In this document: positions 34,015-44,944 of the stretch, one piece after another
Layout: each line of letters starts with the position of its first letter
Position numbering within the stretch: position 1 is the first letter of the stretch
NCBI GenBank assembly: GCA_964016875.1
Contig: OZ024733.1
Coordinates: 18,597,824-18,661,823 of the forward strand
Direction of reading: 5' to 3'
Length of the DNA: 64,000 nt
Source: Fallopia convolvulus
Taxonomy: Eukaryota > Streptophyta > Magnoliopsida > Caryophyllales > Polygonaceae
The notes under the pieces: model-generated
The model's input: the letters and a program-made list of their open reading frames with translations, nothing else
Told to the model about the DNA's origin: nothing
The model's database searches: none
Position numbers and translations under genes: made by a program

Positions 34015-34680
34015 TTCATGTAAAAGTGCAAGTATAATGTCAAAAAGTGCATTAAAAACATGTAAAAGTGCACCAGAAACTAATACTAGTGCATAAGAAA
34101 AAAGTGCAAGTATAATGTCAAAAAGTGCATTAAAAACATGTAAAAGTGCATTATAAACATGTAAAAGTGCATTTAAATAGGTAAAAGTACACTAGAAACT
34201 AGTAATAGTGCATTAAAAACATGTAAAAGTGCGCCAGAAACTAATAATAGTGCATAAGAAAAAAGTGCAAGTATAATGTCAAAAAGTGCATTAAAAACAT
34301 GTAAAAGTGCACCAGAAACTAATAATAGTGCATAAGAAAAAAGTGCAAGTATAATGTCAAAAAGTGCATTAAAAACATGTAAAAGTGCATTAAAAACATG
34401 TAAAAGTGCACCAGAAACTAGTAATAGTGCATAAGAAAAAAGTGCAAGTATAATGTCAAAAAGTGCATTAAAAACATGTAAAAGTGCATTAAAAACATGT
34501 AAAAGTGCATTATAAACATGTAAAAATGCATTATAAACAGGTAAAAGTACACTAGAAACTAGTAATAGTGCATAAGAAAAAAGTGCAAGTATAATGTCAA
34601 AAAGTGCATTAAAAACATGTAAAAGTGTATTAAAAACATGTAAAAGTGCATTATAAACAAGTAAAAGTGCACTTTTACTT
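34015..34680. repeat. Tandem array of aaaagtgcattaaaaacatgt units
   Basis: A hierarchical array: a basic unit of about 21 bp (gtgcattaaaaacatgtaaaa) is nested in larger repeated blocks that also contain ccagaaactaataatagtgcataagaaaaaagtgc and agtataatgtcaaaa variants. At least five large blocks are visible. Subterminal arrays of this type are known from non-autonomous plant DNA transposons. Confidence 0.85.
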
Positions 34681-35222
34681 GGTCAACGAGATTACAATCT
34701 TGCAAAATTTACAGAATTGAAATCCAACGAGATTCACACAGTTCGATAGACCAGTTCAATCGATTACGAAATTCACACAGTTCGATTCACTGAAATCCTC
34801 TTAGATAGTTTATTAGGTAGAATTGGATTTGTGAATTCCTCTTACATAGTTTATAAACCCTAGAATTTAAAATAACCTAACCAAATCACAAAAACAGGAA
34901 TAAATGCCGCTTTCTGCCATGGTTGGAAAGAGGAATTGCAATCGCACCATCTTCGATCTCGTTCAATAGATTCGTACCGAAATCTCTCCCTTAATCGAGA
35001 GTCGTTCAATCGATTGGGTACCAAAATCTCGTTCAATTTACCCCCAAAAACAAAAAAAGAGAAAAATGATTAATTAATTAGAGAGGGAAAAGACATAATT
35101 GCCCCCGTCTTTAATAAAAGGAGAAAAAAGATTAACCCTTGGATCTCCTTGATCCAAGGGCCCAGAATGCTCCTTCCGTTTCATGTTAAGGGAGTGTTTT
35201 ATAGGAACCAAACTCGTATAAC

Positions 35223-36431
35223 TGATGAAGGATCTTGTCGTTGTAGCGGTGCAAGACAATCCCCCCCCCCCAAGACTTCCAAGGAATCGATAGGAAACAC
35301 CCTGAAATCTATCTTGTCTTCAATTGGCTTGTTCTCCTTGGTCTGGACTCCGGTTTGAGTGATTCCAACTCGAGGAGTTAGATATAGAAGTCTAGTTTGT
35401 GTCCAAAAAATTTGAGAGTTTTTGGTTTAGGCATTCGAAAGTTACGATGATTTTACTGAGGGGTCATAGAGAGTTCCACGGCGCGATCCGAGATGAGTTT
35501 GATGGCCGAATTTGGATCCAATGGAGGTCGGCCTTCAAAAGAGCTTTTGAGAGAGGTTTTGATGGTTGATGGAGGATGGAATTCAGATAATGGAGGTGAT
35601 GGTATTGATGGATTAGGGCTGGAGATGGACGAGCCTTCGAAAGGATATGAATCACCTCTTGAAAACACGAACTAGAAGACTCGGTCAAGGATGTGACATG
35701 TGACTCACCTAGATCAAATCTCTGGTTTTGGATCAATATGACTCATGATCCAAATTATGTAAATTGAAAATTGAAATGGAAACAAGGAAAATTCGAATTC
35801 AACTTGAAGGAGACAAGGGTTTGAGTTTTCTTGATCAATCTTGTCTAAGGAAGCATCATGGACGTCTAACAAGGATATCAACCTAGCCACATGGACGCCT
35901 CGCAATAGAAGCCATAAACTTTGAAAAATTCACAAAAATATCCAAGACAAAATTACATAAAAAGGCCCAAATTTAAGCTAAGCACCAAATATGGCTCATG
36001 GTGTCGGTGGTGAAACCAACAAGAGACTCCAAGCCTCACAAGCATATTTGGTCGGCGCTCCAAGGGTCATTAGGCCTCTTTTGAGCTCATCTTACAATAC
36101 TCGAGCTCTGGCATGAGTGATTCGACCCAAAAAGGGTAAAGTGTCGGTCTTGGAACTTTACACCGTGCCGGAAGCATCAAGGAGGCGCTCTTGGCGCTTG
36201 GACGAGTCTTGACACCTTTCATGGGCGTTTTTGTTGTCGTTGGTCTTTATTTGAGGAATGAAGGGGCCTCCCAAAATATGGTCCGAGGGAACATGAGAAG
36301 TACTCGACGGACTTGGCTTCAAAGCCCTACTCGGTGTGGCGCTCGGCGCGTCAAGGCAAGGCGTCGTCGCATCCATGGCATGCTCATGCTCCTCCTCTTG
36401 GTCTTTCTCTTTATGTGGTATAATCACATCA
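35223..36431 (-). repeat. 3' LTR of the minus-strand Gypsy element
   Basis: The LTR is about 1209 bp, bounded by TGATG...CATCA in the plus orientation (tgatgaagg at 35223; cacatca ending 36431), which gives the canonical TG...CA ends. Its first 127 bp match the partial copy at 40031-40157 with about 15 differences. It is followed by the polypurine tract. Confidence 0.8.
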
Positions 36432-36446
36432 TCCTCCCCCTCTTGA
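36432..36446 (-). promoter_or_regulatory. Polypurine tract of the Gypsy element
   Basis: On the minus strand aagagggggagga lies immediately before the LTR start. This is the expected site for plus-strand DNA priming and fixes the LTR border. Confidence 0.8.
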
Positions 36447-36784
36447 AAAGAGTTCGACCTCGAACCTAGATCCTACAAGTCAACACAATCTTCAAGAAAG
36501 AAAGGAACAAGATCAACAACATAAAATACCTCATGAACACCATAGCTTGGTGGCAACTCTATCCCGAAAGCATTGAAGCAGACATGTCTCATTAGTGGCG
36601 TTGGGCCATCGCCTTGTGGCCACATGAAAGGGAGTGATACTCCACAAGTGTTGTTGTAGGGGACACGCCAAGATGAGGCCGTATTGCACCCAAAATAATC
36701 CGGACAAACGATCTCCTCGATAATGCTTGGGACAATTTTCAGCTCCCACTTGTTCAAGCTCATTCTTTGAGATCCGAACTCCAA
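36447..36784 (-). pseudogene. C-terminal remnant of Gypsy pol
   Basis: The minus strand ends with YGVHEVFYVVDLVPFF and then an acidic stretch, followed after one stop by SRSNSFQEGEDD running into the polypurine tract. This matches the last residues of Gypsy integrases (usually xYxVHxxFNVxDLxPF). Upstream it joins directly to the start of the RT region, so a deletion of several kilobases is implied. Confidence 0.65.
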
Positions 36785-36793
36785 ATTGAGCGA

Positions 36794-37873
36794 TTATAAG
36801 TCCCAGATTGAGATCAAGAAGTATAATTTGAGTCCTCCAAATTTGAGCAGAATTAGACCACTAAGTTGAAAGTTACACCATTTTTTCCAAGGTGGCGTAG
36901 ATTTATCCAAGAAGAAGGTTTCACATTCCTGCAAAAGATGAGAGATGGAAAATGGTATATCATCCAACTCTTGATTAGAAAACATAGGTTTATGAAAGAG
37001 AGGTAAAAAGAAAACATTACTCCCCTTGATGGCATGGACAACTTCCTTTGGTTTGGCGAGTAGAATAGTTTTGGAAGTACCCACTCTACCTCCCATAACA
37101 AGCTTCTTTCCCTCACAGATCATGTGCTTCCTTTTTTGCTCATTGGCCACATGATCAAGCATGATATCATGAGGAGTCATGGGATACAATGTGACCTTCT
37201 TTCCATCCCGATGGAATGAGTACTCGTTGGAAACACCATCATGTATGACCCCGCGGTCAAATTGCCAAGGGCGTCCAAGGAGTAAGTGGCACACGGACAT
37301 GGACACCACATCACACTCCACTACATCAGAATATGGACATATAGAAAAAGAAACCAAAGCCCTTTCCTTGACTTGGATGGGCGAGTTAGTATTCAACCAA
37401 CAAAGAGGATAAGGCATTGGATGCGGTGTAGTAGGAATGGTAAAGCGTTTGACTACCTCTTTATTAATAATATTGCAACATGAACCAGATTCAATAATAG
37501 AACCAAATACCTTGTCATTTATCTTGCAATGGGTGTGGAAAATGACCTCATGTTGGCTCGGAGCCGTGGAATTCTCGGTCATGAAGAGCGTTCGTTGCAC
37601 AACAAAGCATTCACCTTCCTCTCTCATAGCATGAATTTCGGTTTCTTCTTGGGTCTCATGGTTGTCCTCCTCTTGTTCTTCCAGCCCCTCAACATATTCA
37701 TATTGACATTGTTCATTAATAAGGACCCTCCTTTGGTTGTGGCAATCCCGAGCATAATGGCCAAGTCCGAGACACTTAAAGCACTTAAGGTCTCCATCTC
37801 GTTTTTGTCCCTCTAGCTTGGGGCGTTGGGGAGCATCCTTCTTGGGTAGTGGAGTGGACTCCTCATGCCTCAT
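36794..37873 (-). pseudogene. Gypsy zinc knuckle, protease and first residues of RT
   Basis: A 359-codon open frame. A complete CCHC knuckle is at residues about 34-47 (CFKCLGLGHYARDC). The retropepsin region is at residues about 130-215, with the active-site triplet reading ESG (SIIESGSCCNII) where DSG is required, and with LLLGRPWQFDRG and VIHDG typical of the end of the protease. It ends with HLLQECETFFLD, which resembles the linker before RT, then unrelated sequence. The Asp-to-Glu change would probably inactivate the protease. Confidence 0.8.
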
Positions 37874-39150
37874 TTCGGGCCTCCTGGGTGGGTGTGGTCA
37901 AAGGTGTGGACCACGGTCTCGGGTTGGAGCTTGGTTGGCGTCGTTGAGGAGTGTTCTTGTAAAGATGGTTGGTGTAGTGTAACACCGCCTCAATGTCAGT
38001 TCCCCTAGCAAAGTGTTGCATAATCACAAAGGATTTAAGTTCAGAATTGAAACCATTAATAAATTTAGAGATCACATACCCTTTAGGAAATTAAACCCCG
38101 GACCGAAACATGAATGTGTACAACTCGTTGTAGTACTGTTTGGGAGACCGGCTTCCTTGGTGTAATTGCTCCAACTTAGCATGCGCCCTGTCCTCATAAT
38201 CTCGAGGTACAAACCTCTCTTCAAGTACTCTTTTGAGGGAATACCATGTTTGAATGGGGAGATCACCCATACGATGCCTAGTCGCCTTGTGTTGCACCCA
38301 CCAATTGTAAGCAAGGTCGGTGAAGTGGATGGTGGCAACGTCGACTCGCCTCTCATCATCATATCCATAGTTGTCGAAGATGGACTCCGTCTTGGCTATC
38401 CAATCAAGGCACGAATCAGCTCCTAGAGTATCGAAGAAGGCTTGGATTGTAAGCTTGATAACATGGTGTTGCTCGCTCCCTTGTTGGCGCTCCTCATGGT
38501 AGGCGGGCTGATGTTGCCAAAGGGCGGGCTGCGAGGGCGCGCCTTGTTGCCAAGGGGCGGGCTGCGGGGCGCGCCTTGCGCCGACATCGTGGCACCACGG
38601 CCAGCCAAGCGCCGTGGCATCAAGTGGGCCGTGCCCGAGGGGCCGGCAATGGCACGGGCGTGTAGCCATAAGGATGGGTTCCATATCGCTCATTGCCTGC
38701 ATCATTAGTGGATCTAGGCAATAGAATATTATTAGGGTAAGTAGCAAATGGAGCAACAAAGTCATGTCTTACCCCGGTGGATGTCACATGAGGTGGAATT
38801 AAGGGCGGCTCCGGATAAGTCTCTTGGGACACTTATGGCACATGGGAGGTGGAGGCCTCTTCCAAATGAATGGCGCGACTCGTGGCATAGAGGAGCTCGT
38901 TGTGGGTGCCCTCCTAGGTCAAAGGATTGCCACAGTTGACACTTAGGCCAAAAGGTGATTGAGCCCTCTCTTCGGATCTTTGCATTCGAAGCTCCAAAGC
39001 TTCAAGTCTTGAATTCACAAGATGTATTGAATCTCGGATGGATTGGTTGATGGATTGTTGGAATGTCACCATCAAAGCCTCTAAAGATGCCTGAGTAAGA
39101 GGTGGGTTGGAGTCTCGACGATCATCCCCATCTGGCCTTGCATCTGACAT
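37863..39150 (-). pseudogene. Gypsy gag (capsid), frameshifted
   Basis: Starts at ATG 39150 (MSDARPDGDDRRDS) with a coiled segment (NQSIRDSIHLVNSRLEALELRMQ). The conserved retrotransposon-gag core is at 38490-38100 (FFDTLGADSCLDWIAKTE, IHFTDLAYNWWVQHKA, RFVPRDYEDRAHAKLEQLHQG) and continues to 37863 in another frame (FINGFNSELKSFV). Stops or shifts near 38914, 38765 and 38091 break it. The gag forms the particle that packs element RNA. Confidence 0.82.
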
Positions 39151-39159
39151 GCTTACAAG

Positions 39160-40015
39160 TACTAAACAAACAAGATTATCCCACAAATCACAAGTTCCTC
39201 CTAAATCAACAAAGAAAGAGCAATGGAATGAAAGTGCAAGGTCAAGGCAAGGAGTTAGGTATGGCTAGGTAAAGAACAATCCAATGCACACACAAGCACC
39301 CGAACTCAACAAGGACTTATAGGAAAAAGAAGCTACTAGGCACCACGTGTTTTAAACAACAACAATTTAAGCAAATTTTGGCCTTGCTCGGATTCTCTTT
39401 CTCACGGGGTTCGACTTCTTCTATGCCTGACCTCTTTTTCACTTTCATCGGGTCCGAGTTTTTCTAGCCCCGATTCTTTTTCTTTCCGAGTCCGACTTTT
39501 TCTTTTAAGGCACAACTCTGAATTTTTTTAAAGAAAGTGGCAAACAACCACAATTCAAACAACAAGCAACAAAGCAATTTCTTTCAACGTATTTCAACCC
39601 GATGCCGTTCCCGTATCTTAAACCAAGCCTATATAAGTCCAAATGCAAGACATATGCATGGAACAAAGGGCAAGGTCGTGACTGGATTAGGCTATAGCAA
39701 CCGAATGTTCTCACCACAAAAGCAAGACAAGGCTAGTTTAATGTGAGGAAATGAAGGGTTGTTTGTGACACCAAGATGTGGCGGTTTTGTGTGAGGGTAA
39801 GTGACCTTTCAAGATCTTCTTCTTCAAACTCAAGATAGAAATGGAGGCTAAAAAATTCAGATAAGTACACGAGACACACAACACACACGCACACAACAAC
39901 ACAAAAACTATGCTAAGACAACACAAATTCGGCAAATTAAAGGCAAGGGTGGATCAACGAGCACTTGCAACCCTAGATTGCTCAATCAAAGGTCAAAAGA
40001 AGGAGTAACTTGCGT
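39160..40015 (-). other. Gypsy leader between primer site and gag
   Basis: No domain is visible. It is the untranslated leader of the element, with tandem-like acacacaac runs near 39865-39905. Confidence 0.5.
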
Positions 40016-40028
40016 GGCTCTGATACCA
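40016..40028 (-). promoter_or_regulatory. Primer binding site for initiator Met-tRNA
   Basis: On the minus strand the sequence is tggtatcagagcc, complementary to the 3' end of plant initiator methionine tRNA, two bases downstream of the 5' LTR. This is where minus-strand DNA synthesis starts. Confidence 0.88.
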
Positions 40029-40159
40029 CATGATGAAGGATCTTGTTGTTGTAGTGGTGCAAGGCAACCCCCCCCCCCATCACTTCCAAGGAATCGACAG
40101 GAAACACCCTGAAATCTGTTCTATCTTCAACTGGCTTGTTCTCCCTGGTCCGACAAGGA

Positions 40160-41315
40160 TGACATTATCTGAGGTTGTTTACGACATAAATACTAAGACT
40201 CTAGTTGATATGACACTTCACCTCTACAAGAAGGAGAACTTTGACACAAATAAAAGGGATGAGTTTGTGAAGAAGCTTCATAAGAGAACCAAGATGCACA
40301 TAGATAGGAAAGTACAATGCTATAGTGCCCAATTTTGACAAGGAGCACAAACAAGTTAACTTTAAAGAAGGTGACTTAGTTTGGGTGTATCTAAGGAAGG
40401 AGATGTTCCCTCAAAAGAGAAAGAATAAGTTGGATTGATGCGACCATGCCCTGGCTCGGACCCAGCTCCTACAGACCCGAGATGGCCTAGACCTTGGAGA
40501 CCCCCTTGGATTAGGACTTAGTCTCATTTATGTATTATTTATATTTCCTTCATTTCCCTTTTAGGCATGTGCTCCATTTTTTAGGATAGGCTAGCCTTGT
40601 TATTTCCCATTTTCGTAGTTTATATCCTTAGTATTATAGGCTTGGATGTTGGGCTTAGTATGCTTACTAGCCTAGTCCATCCCCATCTAGAACTAGGGTT
40701 TCCTATGGCCTCCTCTATATAAAGGAGTGACACCCCCTTGTACTTCTTACGTCAAATTGAAAGCCAAAAATTCATAGTAGAGTCGAGATTCCTCCTAGTT
40801 TGGCCCGACGTCACCCAAACCTTCCAAACCCCTTTTTGTCTCGTCGGTCTTCCCTTGGGCCGACATCTCTTATCTCTGCCTCGCCCCGCCCTCATTCCGA
40901 CGAGCATTAGAGGCCCACGAGTCCCCTTTGTGGTCTCGTACTTATCCCAGTTCGAGTGTTAGAAAATAGATCCGGGCGTTTCAAGCCTAGATCCGCCCCT
41001 TGTGACCCGAAGACGAGTAGGGTCGCATCATGGATCCAAGAGGAGATGGACCGTTCAAAGTGCTCAACAGAATTGGAACGGATGCTTATCAATCGAATCT
41101 TCCAGATGAGTACATTATCCATCTAACATTTAATGTTTCTAATCTTCCTTTTTATGTGTCAAACAAGACTCCAACGTTGAATCAGAGACGACTTGAGGCC
41201 AAGTAGCAGGGAATGATGCAATCAAGCTAGTCATGATTCCTCAAGATGTTGATCAGTTGATTCGAGTGTCATTCGATGGTCCAATCACAAGGAATAGGGC
41301 CAAGAAGTTACAATA
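40160..41315 (+). pseudogene. Gypsy integrase C-terminal remnant, split by a solo LTR
   Basis: The plus strand encodes MTLSEVVYDINTKT and HLYKKENFD, then, after a shift, VNFKEGDLVWVYLRKE with FPQKRKNKLD. After the 595-bp LTR insertion it resumes at 41036 with RGDGPFKVLNRIGTDAY, FNVSNLPFYV and, later, GPITRNRAKKLQ. This is the end of the Gypsy integrase and its C-terminal tail. It is in the opposite orientation to the Gypsy element on the left and abuts its truncated LTR. Its 3' LTR probably continues in pieces to about 54 kb. Confidence 0.8.
40436..41030 (+). mobile_element. Solo LTR, 595 bp, 5-bp duplication tggat
   Basis: The unit starts tgatgcgacc and ends ggtcgcatca, so it has 10-bp inverted ends with TG...CA. 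The 5-bp sequence tggat lies at 40431-40435 and 41031-41035. A TATA box (tatataaagg, 40716-40725) about halfway shows the plus orientation. There is no internal element sequence, so recombination between two LTRs removed the rest. It interrupts the integrase remnant exactly in frame context. Confidence 0.92.
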
Positions 41316-41633
41316 AGGAACAAGAACACTCCTAGTTCGTCTAGCACATGTGGTCCACGAGTTTACAAAGACGAGATGGGTTACCATTCTACAACACCAA
41401 CAAGGCCAAAAAGTCAAGCCAACTTTGGGACAAGGTTCGTTTGTGCATGGATTGAGGGTCGAACGGTCACAAGAGATGGGTGTGGTTTATAATGGACCCT
41501 TGGATGTTCATGAAAGAGTTGAAGACTTAATCATTCTATCTTACTTACTTTATAAGCATGTTACGAGTTATCTAAATTCAGGATTGAATTTTTTAATTAA
41601 TTAGTTCAGATAATTCGTGATAAGTTGGTATTG
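41316..41633 (+). other. Start of the interrupted Gypsy 3' end
   Basis: Continues from the integrase remnant into non-coding, AT-rich DNA. It should rejoin the sequence at 43744 once hAT-1 is removed. Confidence 0.4.
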
Positions 41634-41641
41634 GTTAACAT

Positions 41642-43735
41642 CAGTGGCGGATCCAAGATAAACTGGATGGGGGCGGACTTTAAACGAGCCTAATAGTTAA
41701 AAAGTCCAAACAAATCAAATTAGTTTAAACTTTAAATTAATATACTTTTTCCGTACAAAAATACTTGTCGTTCTAGCCTGTTTTTAATATATAGTTCAAC
41801 AATATTTGTCATTTGAAATATTTTACCACATTTTTTCTCATGTTATCCTCATTAATTAAAATAATTGTGTAAATATATAATAAAAGGTGAAATTTCTTCA
41901 TAGGATTGTGAATATTTAAGTAAATCATATGATCGAGTTCTTAATTTTTGAAACAAATCCTAAAATGACTTGTATTTTTTAACCAAGATACTACAACAAT
42001 AACACTAAAAATAACATACAAATAGTGAGACTTTATTTGGGGCTTATTGTTAAACATTCTCTAGCTAATATTTATTAGATCGATATGTTTTAGGTTATAC
42101 AATATTGAATAAATTGTATAAATATCCCATATCATATGAGTGGTTACATAAATACCTTTTTTAATTTGCAAAATAACCTATTTAGGATATGTTTGAAAAA
42201 TAAAAAAACACTGATAAAATTTTACTTTTAGGTAAGAATGATAATAGTTGTTATAAATGAAATTAATGATATCCACCCCACACACAAAATTAAGAAATCA
42301 AAAGTTATTTTTTTATTTTTAAAAACGCAGGGTATTATTATAAAAGAAAAGCCTATTTAAATTTTGTGTGGGGTATTTTAACAAAAACTTTAAAAAGATA
42401 GGTAGTTAAGTAAAGTTAATATGAAAATGGGGTATAAAATATTAATATTTCTTAGGAGGGGGTTGTTGAATCTATAACTATATATTAAAGTTGTACCTTT
42501 TCGACCCACCAGAACGATTTTGGCCCACCTCATATTTAAAAAATTATTTTTTATTCCTAATATTTTAACTTTTTCCTATTAAATTCTTCTTTAACTATTT
42601 AAATCTATCTTTAACATCAAACAAATATATATTTAGTATAACAATATCTTTTGAAAACTTCCTTATACAAATATTTAAAATTAAAGATAACAAATTTAAA
42701 ATATTTAATTTTAAAATAAGTATAAATATCTTTTATCTTTTAGTATGATATCTTTTCACGAATTTATATATATATATATTATAATAAAAAAATTTATGAT
42801 AAATACTTATAAAGTTTAAAAATAATAAAAATAGATGATATAATATTTAATAGATATATTAAAATATTTGATAATCTCTAAATTAAGGTACGTAGAAAGT
42901 AATAAAAAAATATAATATTTAATCTTAATATCTTATCTAATCTTTACTTTATCGAGCCGAGTTTGGCCCCACTTTAAATGAAAATAAAGTATTATTTTAA
43001 TTATTTTCAATAAATAAATTATTTTTATCTTTATCTTTCATATTTTATTATATCTTATTTATTAATTTAATTTTAATTTTATGTAAATCTTCTCTCTTTC
43101 ATATTCTAATATATAAATTTTTTTTATTCATATGTTATCTTTTTTGTTTAAATTAAATATATATGATATAGCATCAAGGAAAAGGAGAAATGTACAGTAT
43201 TTTACCTTAATAATCTTTTTTATTCTCAACATTATACTTTATATTTTATATTTAATTTTTTTTATTTGATTCCAAAAAAAATTGTACATTGTTTAGCCAA
43301 TAAATTACTTACATTAATTTTTATATTATAATTTTATTTAATATATATATAATACCGAACGATAGTCGTGCATGGCACAACGGGTACAACTAGTGAAAGA
43401 ATTAAAATAGTTGAAATGACAGCACTACATTAGTGCATTTGAGCGGAAATTGGGGTATTTTTTATTCATTGTTAAAAAAAGTGTGCCCAAATCATTAAAT
43501 AAAACACAGATCCTCACTTTGTTTTCCAGATCTAAGAGCTAAACTTTCCTGCAACTTTTCAACTTCAACAATGGCGTTGCTGCCTCTGGCCATTCGCAAC
43601 TCCGTCGACCTCCCCTCACGGCTCACGCCTCGTGCCCCAACCTGCCCGTAGTCCCTCCTAGCTCCCGCCCCTAACAACCTTATTCTCCATAATTCCGGTG
43701 AATGGGGGGCGACTGCCCCCCTAAATCCGTCGCTG
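41642..43735. mobile_element. hAT-1: non-autonomous hAT element, 8-bp duplication
   Basis: The left end cagtggcggatccaag and right end (read inward cagcgacggatttagg) are inverted copies of the CAGNGGCGGA type used by plant hAT elements. The 8-bp gttaacat is present at 41634-41641 and 43736-43743. No transposase frame exists inside. A Helitron is inserted at 42471-43393. Family member hAT-2 lies at 50055-53767. Confidence 0.88.
42471..43393 (+). mobile_element. Helitron-1, non-autonomous, inside hAT-1
   Basis: The 5' end tctataactatatattaaag follows an A, and the 3' end ...caactag is followed by T, with a small hairpin (cgtgcatggcac) about 15 bp before the CTAG. TC...CTRR ends, a terminal hairpin, A/T insertion and lack of target duplication are the Helitron signature. 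The inside is very AT-rich without a Rep/helicase, so it depends on other elements. Confidence 0.65.
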
Positions 43736-43743
43736 GTTAACAT

Positions 43744-43818
43744 TGATCATTTCATATTCTAAATAAGTTTTATCTAGACTTTATTATATTTTTTACTTTC
43801 TATATTTTGGAAATTAAG
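43744..43818. other. Segment of interrupted LTR between hAT-1 and LINE-3
   Basis: AT-rich host segment between two insertions, probably the LTR of the plus-strand Gypsy. Confidence 0.4.
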
Positions 43819-43847
43819 TTGGCCACTCTATATTTTTTTTGGTCGAA

Positions 43848-43865
43848 GGAGAGGCGGCACTCTCC
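43848..43865 (-). repeat. 3'-terminal stem-loop of LINE-3
   Basis: A 6-bp stem (ggagag/ctctcc) with a 6-base loop lies about 10 bp from the poly(A), the position of the larger stem-loop in LINE-1. Confidence 0.5.
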
Positions 43866-43906
43866 GGCCCCGCAAAGGAGGCGTTTTATTAATAATAAAA
43901 AATGGG

Positions 43907-44944
43907 CTAAGTAGTCATCAAATGGGGGATAGCCCGACCCCTTACATCATCAAACATCATAATAGAAATCCCCTCAGGCGGGGCAAGCAATACATGGAGA
44001 CCTAAAGATAACGAAAAAGCATAAGACGCGAGGTAATCCGCAACCGAATTAGCCTCTCGATACACATGACGGAACTGGATAAGCCAATCCCTACTAACAA
44101 AGCCTTGGCATTGGAAAACCATACTGTATAACGGATGACTAGTATTCACCCGAGACTTAAGGAGCCCAATAACAAGTTGAGAATCGGACTCAATTATTAC
44201 CTTACGAAAACCTCTTTCCCAAGCAATCTTGAGGCCATCAAGGATCCCCCACAACTCCGCCATAGGTACCGAACAAACGCCAATGTTGTGTGAAAAGCCG
44301 CCAATCCATTGCCCGTAATGATTCTTGAGCACTCCACCAGCTGCCGCAAGCCCCCCGTGCCTAACGGAGCCGTCGGTGTTCACCTTTATCCAGTCTTCCC
44401 CCGAAGCCAGCCACACAATTTCTTGCATTCTTCTAGTAGGAGATTGATTTAAACAAGATAACATACATGTGGCCGACAAATACTCCTTCGCCTGGTGAAT
44501 AACAAAACCAGCTTTGTCCAACACCCGAACTTCTTCAGCAAAGACTTTAGCGTTTCTCCATCGCCACACCCACCACAACGTAATAGCAAAGATCACGTTC
44601 CATTCGATTCCTTCAATCTTCCAAGATTCGAACATATTCCACCTGATCCATTGTGCGAACGACATTTGGAAAAACAAAGGCACCAAGTTAGTAACATTCA
44701 AAGAAATCCAAATATGATTAACCATAGGACAATCACGGAAAAGGTGTTCATAATCCTCTGTAACAGTTGCATTCTCCAAGCACCAAGGGCAACTATCTAT
44801 GGCAGCAATATGGCGCCTCATTCTCTCTGCATTCGACAGAACCCCGCCTCTACTAGCAAGCCAAACAAAACACTTAGCCCTCTTAGAAATTTCGAACAAC
44901 TTCATTAAGCTGATTCCCGGTGACCTCGCTCGTTGCCATCTCAA
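43907..44944 (-). pseudogene. LINE-3 ORF2 3' part: zf-RVT and RNase H
   Basis: A 345-codon frame. zf-RVT: LFEISKRAKCFVWLASR and a C-x2-C pattern in DSCPWCLENATVTEDYEHLFRDC. RNase H: VNTDGSVRHGG, MAELWGILDGLKIA, IESDSQLVIGLL and NSVADYLASYA, with its acidic residues conserved. A frame change near 44900 separates it from the RT thumb. Confidence 0.87.

Larger units (their letters stand above)
32873..35215. mobile_element. 2.3-kb TIR element with 8-bp duplication
   Basis: The left end (gagtttggttc, then acccttaacatgaaacggaaggag to 32920) and the right end (35168-35215) are inverted copies over about 45 bp with one divergent stretch. The 8-bp sequence gtataact is at 32865-32872 and 35216-35223; the last base of the right copy coincides with the first base of the Gypsy LTR, so that LTR inserted exactly at the element's edge. 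The 8-bp duplication could mean hAT, or Mutator with one base diverged. It carries no transposase, only repeats and a possible captured exon. Confidence 0.7.
35223..40157 (-). mobile_element. Gypsy-type LTR element with RT-RNaseH-integrase deletion
   Basis: Two direct copies of an LTR end (tgatgaaggatcttgt..., both with a C-run and an aaggaatcgat/caggaaacaccctgaaatct block) lie at 35223 and 40031. On the minus strand the order is truncated 5' LTR (40157-40031), primer binding site, leader, gag, zinc knuckle, protease, a short C-terminal piece of pol, polypurine tract, full 3' LTR (36431-35223). About 4.9 kb long, it lacks nearly all of RT, RNase H and integrase. The 5' LTR is cut after about 127 bp where plus-strand Gypsy sequence begins. 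Confidence 0.85.

Noticed and set aside
34015..34680. CRISPR-like look of regularly spaced repeats
   Set aside because: Repeats are contiguous tandem units in a plant genome, without unique spacers or cas genes.
41745..41995. Old Stowaway-like MITE inside hAT-1
   Set aside because: The ends (ccgtacaaaaatacttgtcgtt and its inverted partner) are too diverged to define borders.
43495..43743. 82-codon minus-strand frame at the right end of hAT-1
   Set aside because: It runs over the terminal repeat and the target duplication; it is transposon end sequence, not a gene.
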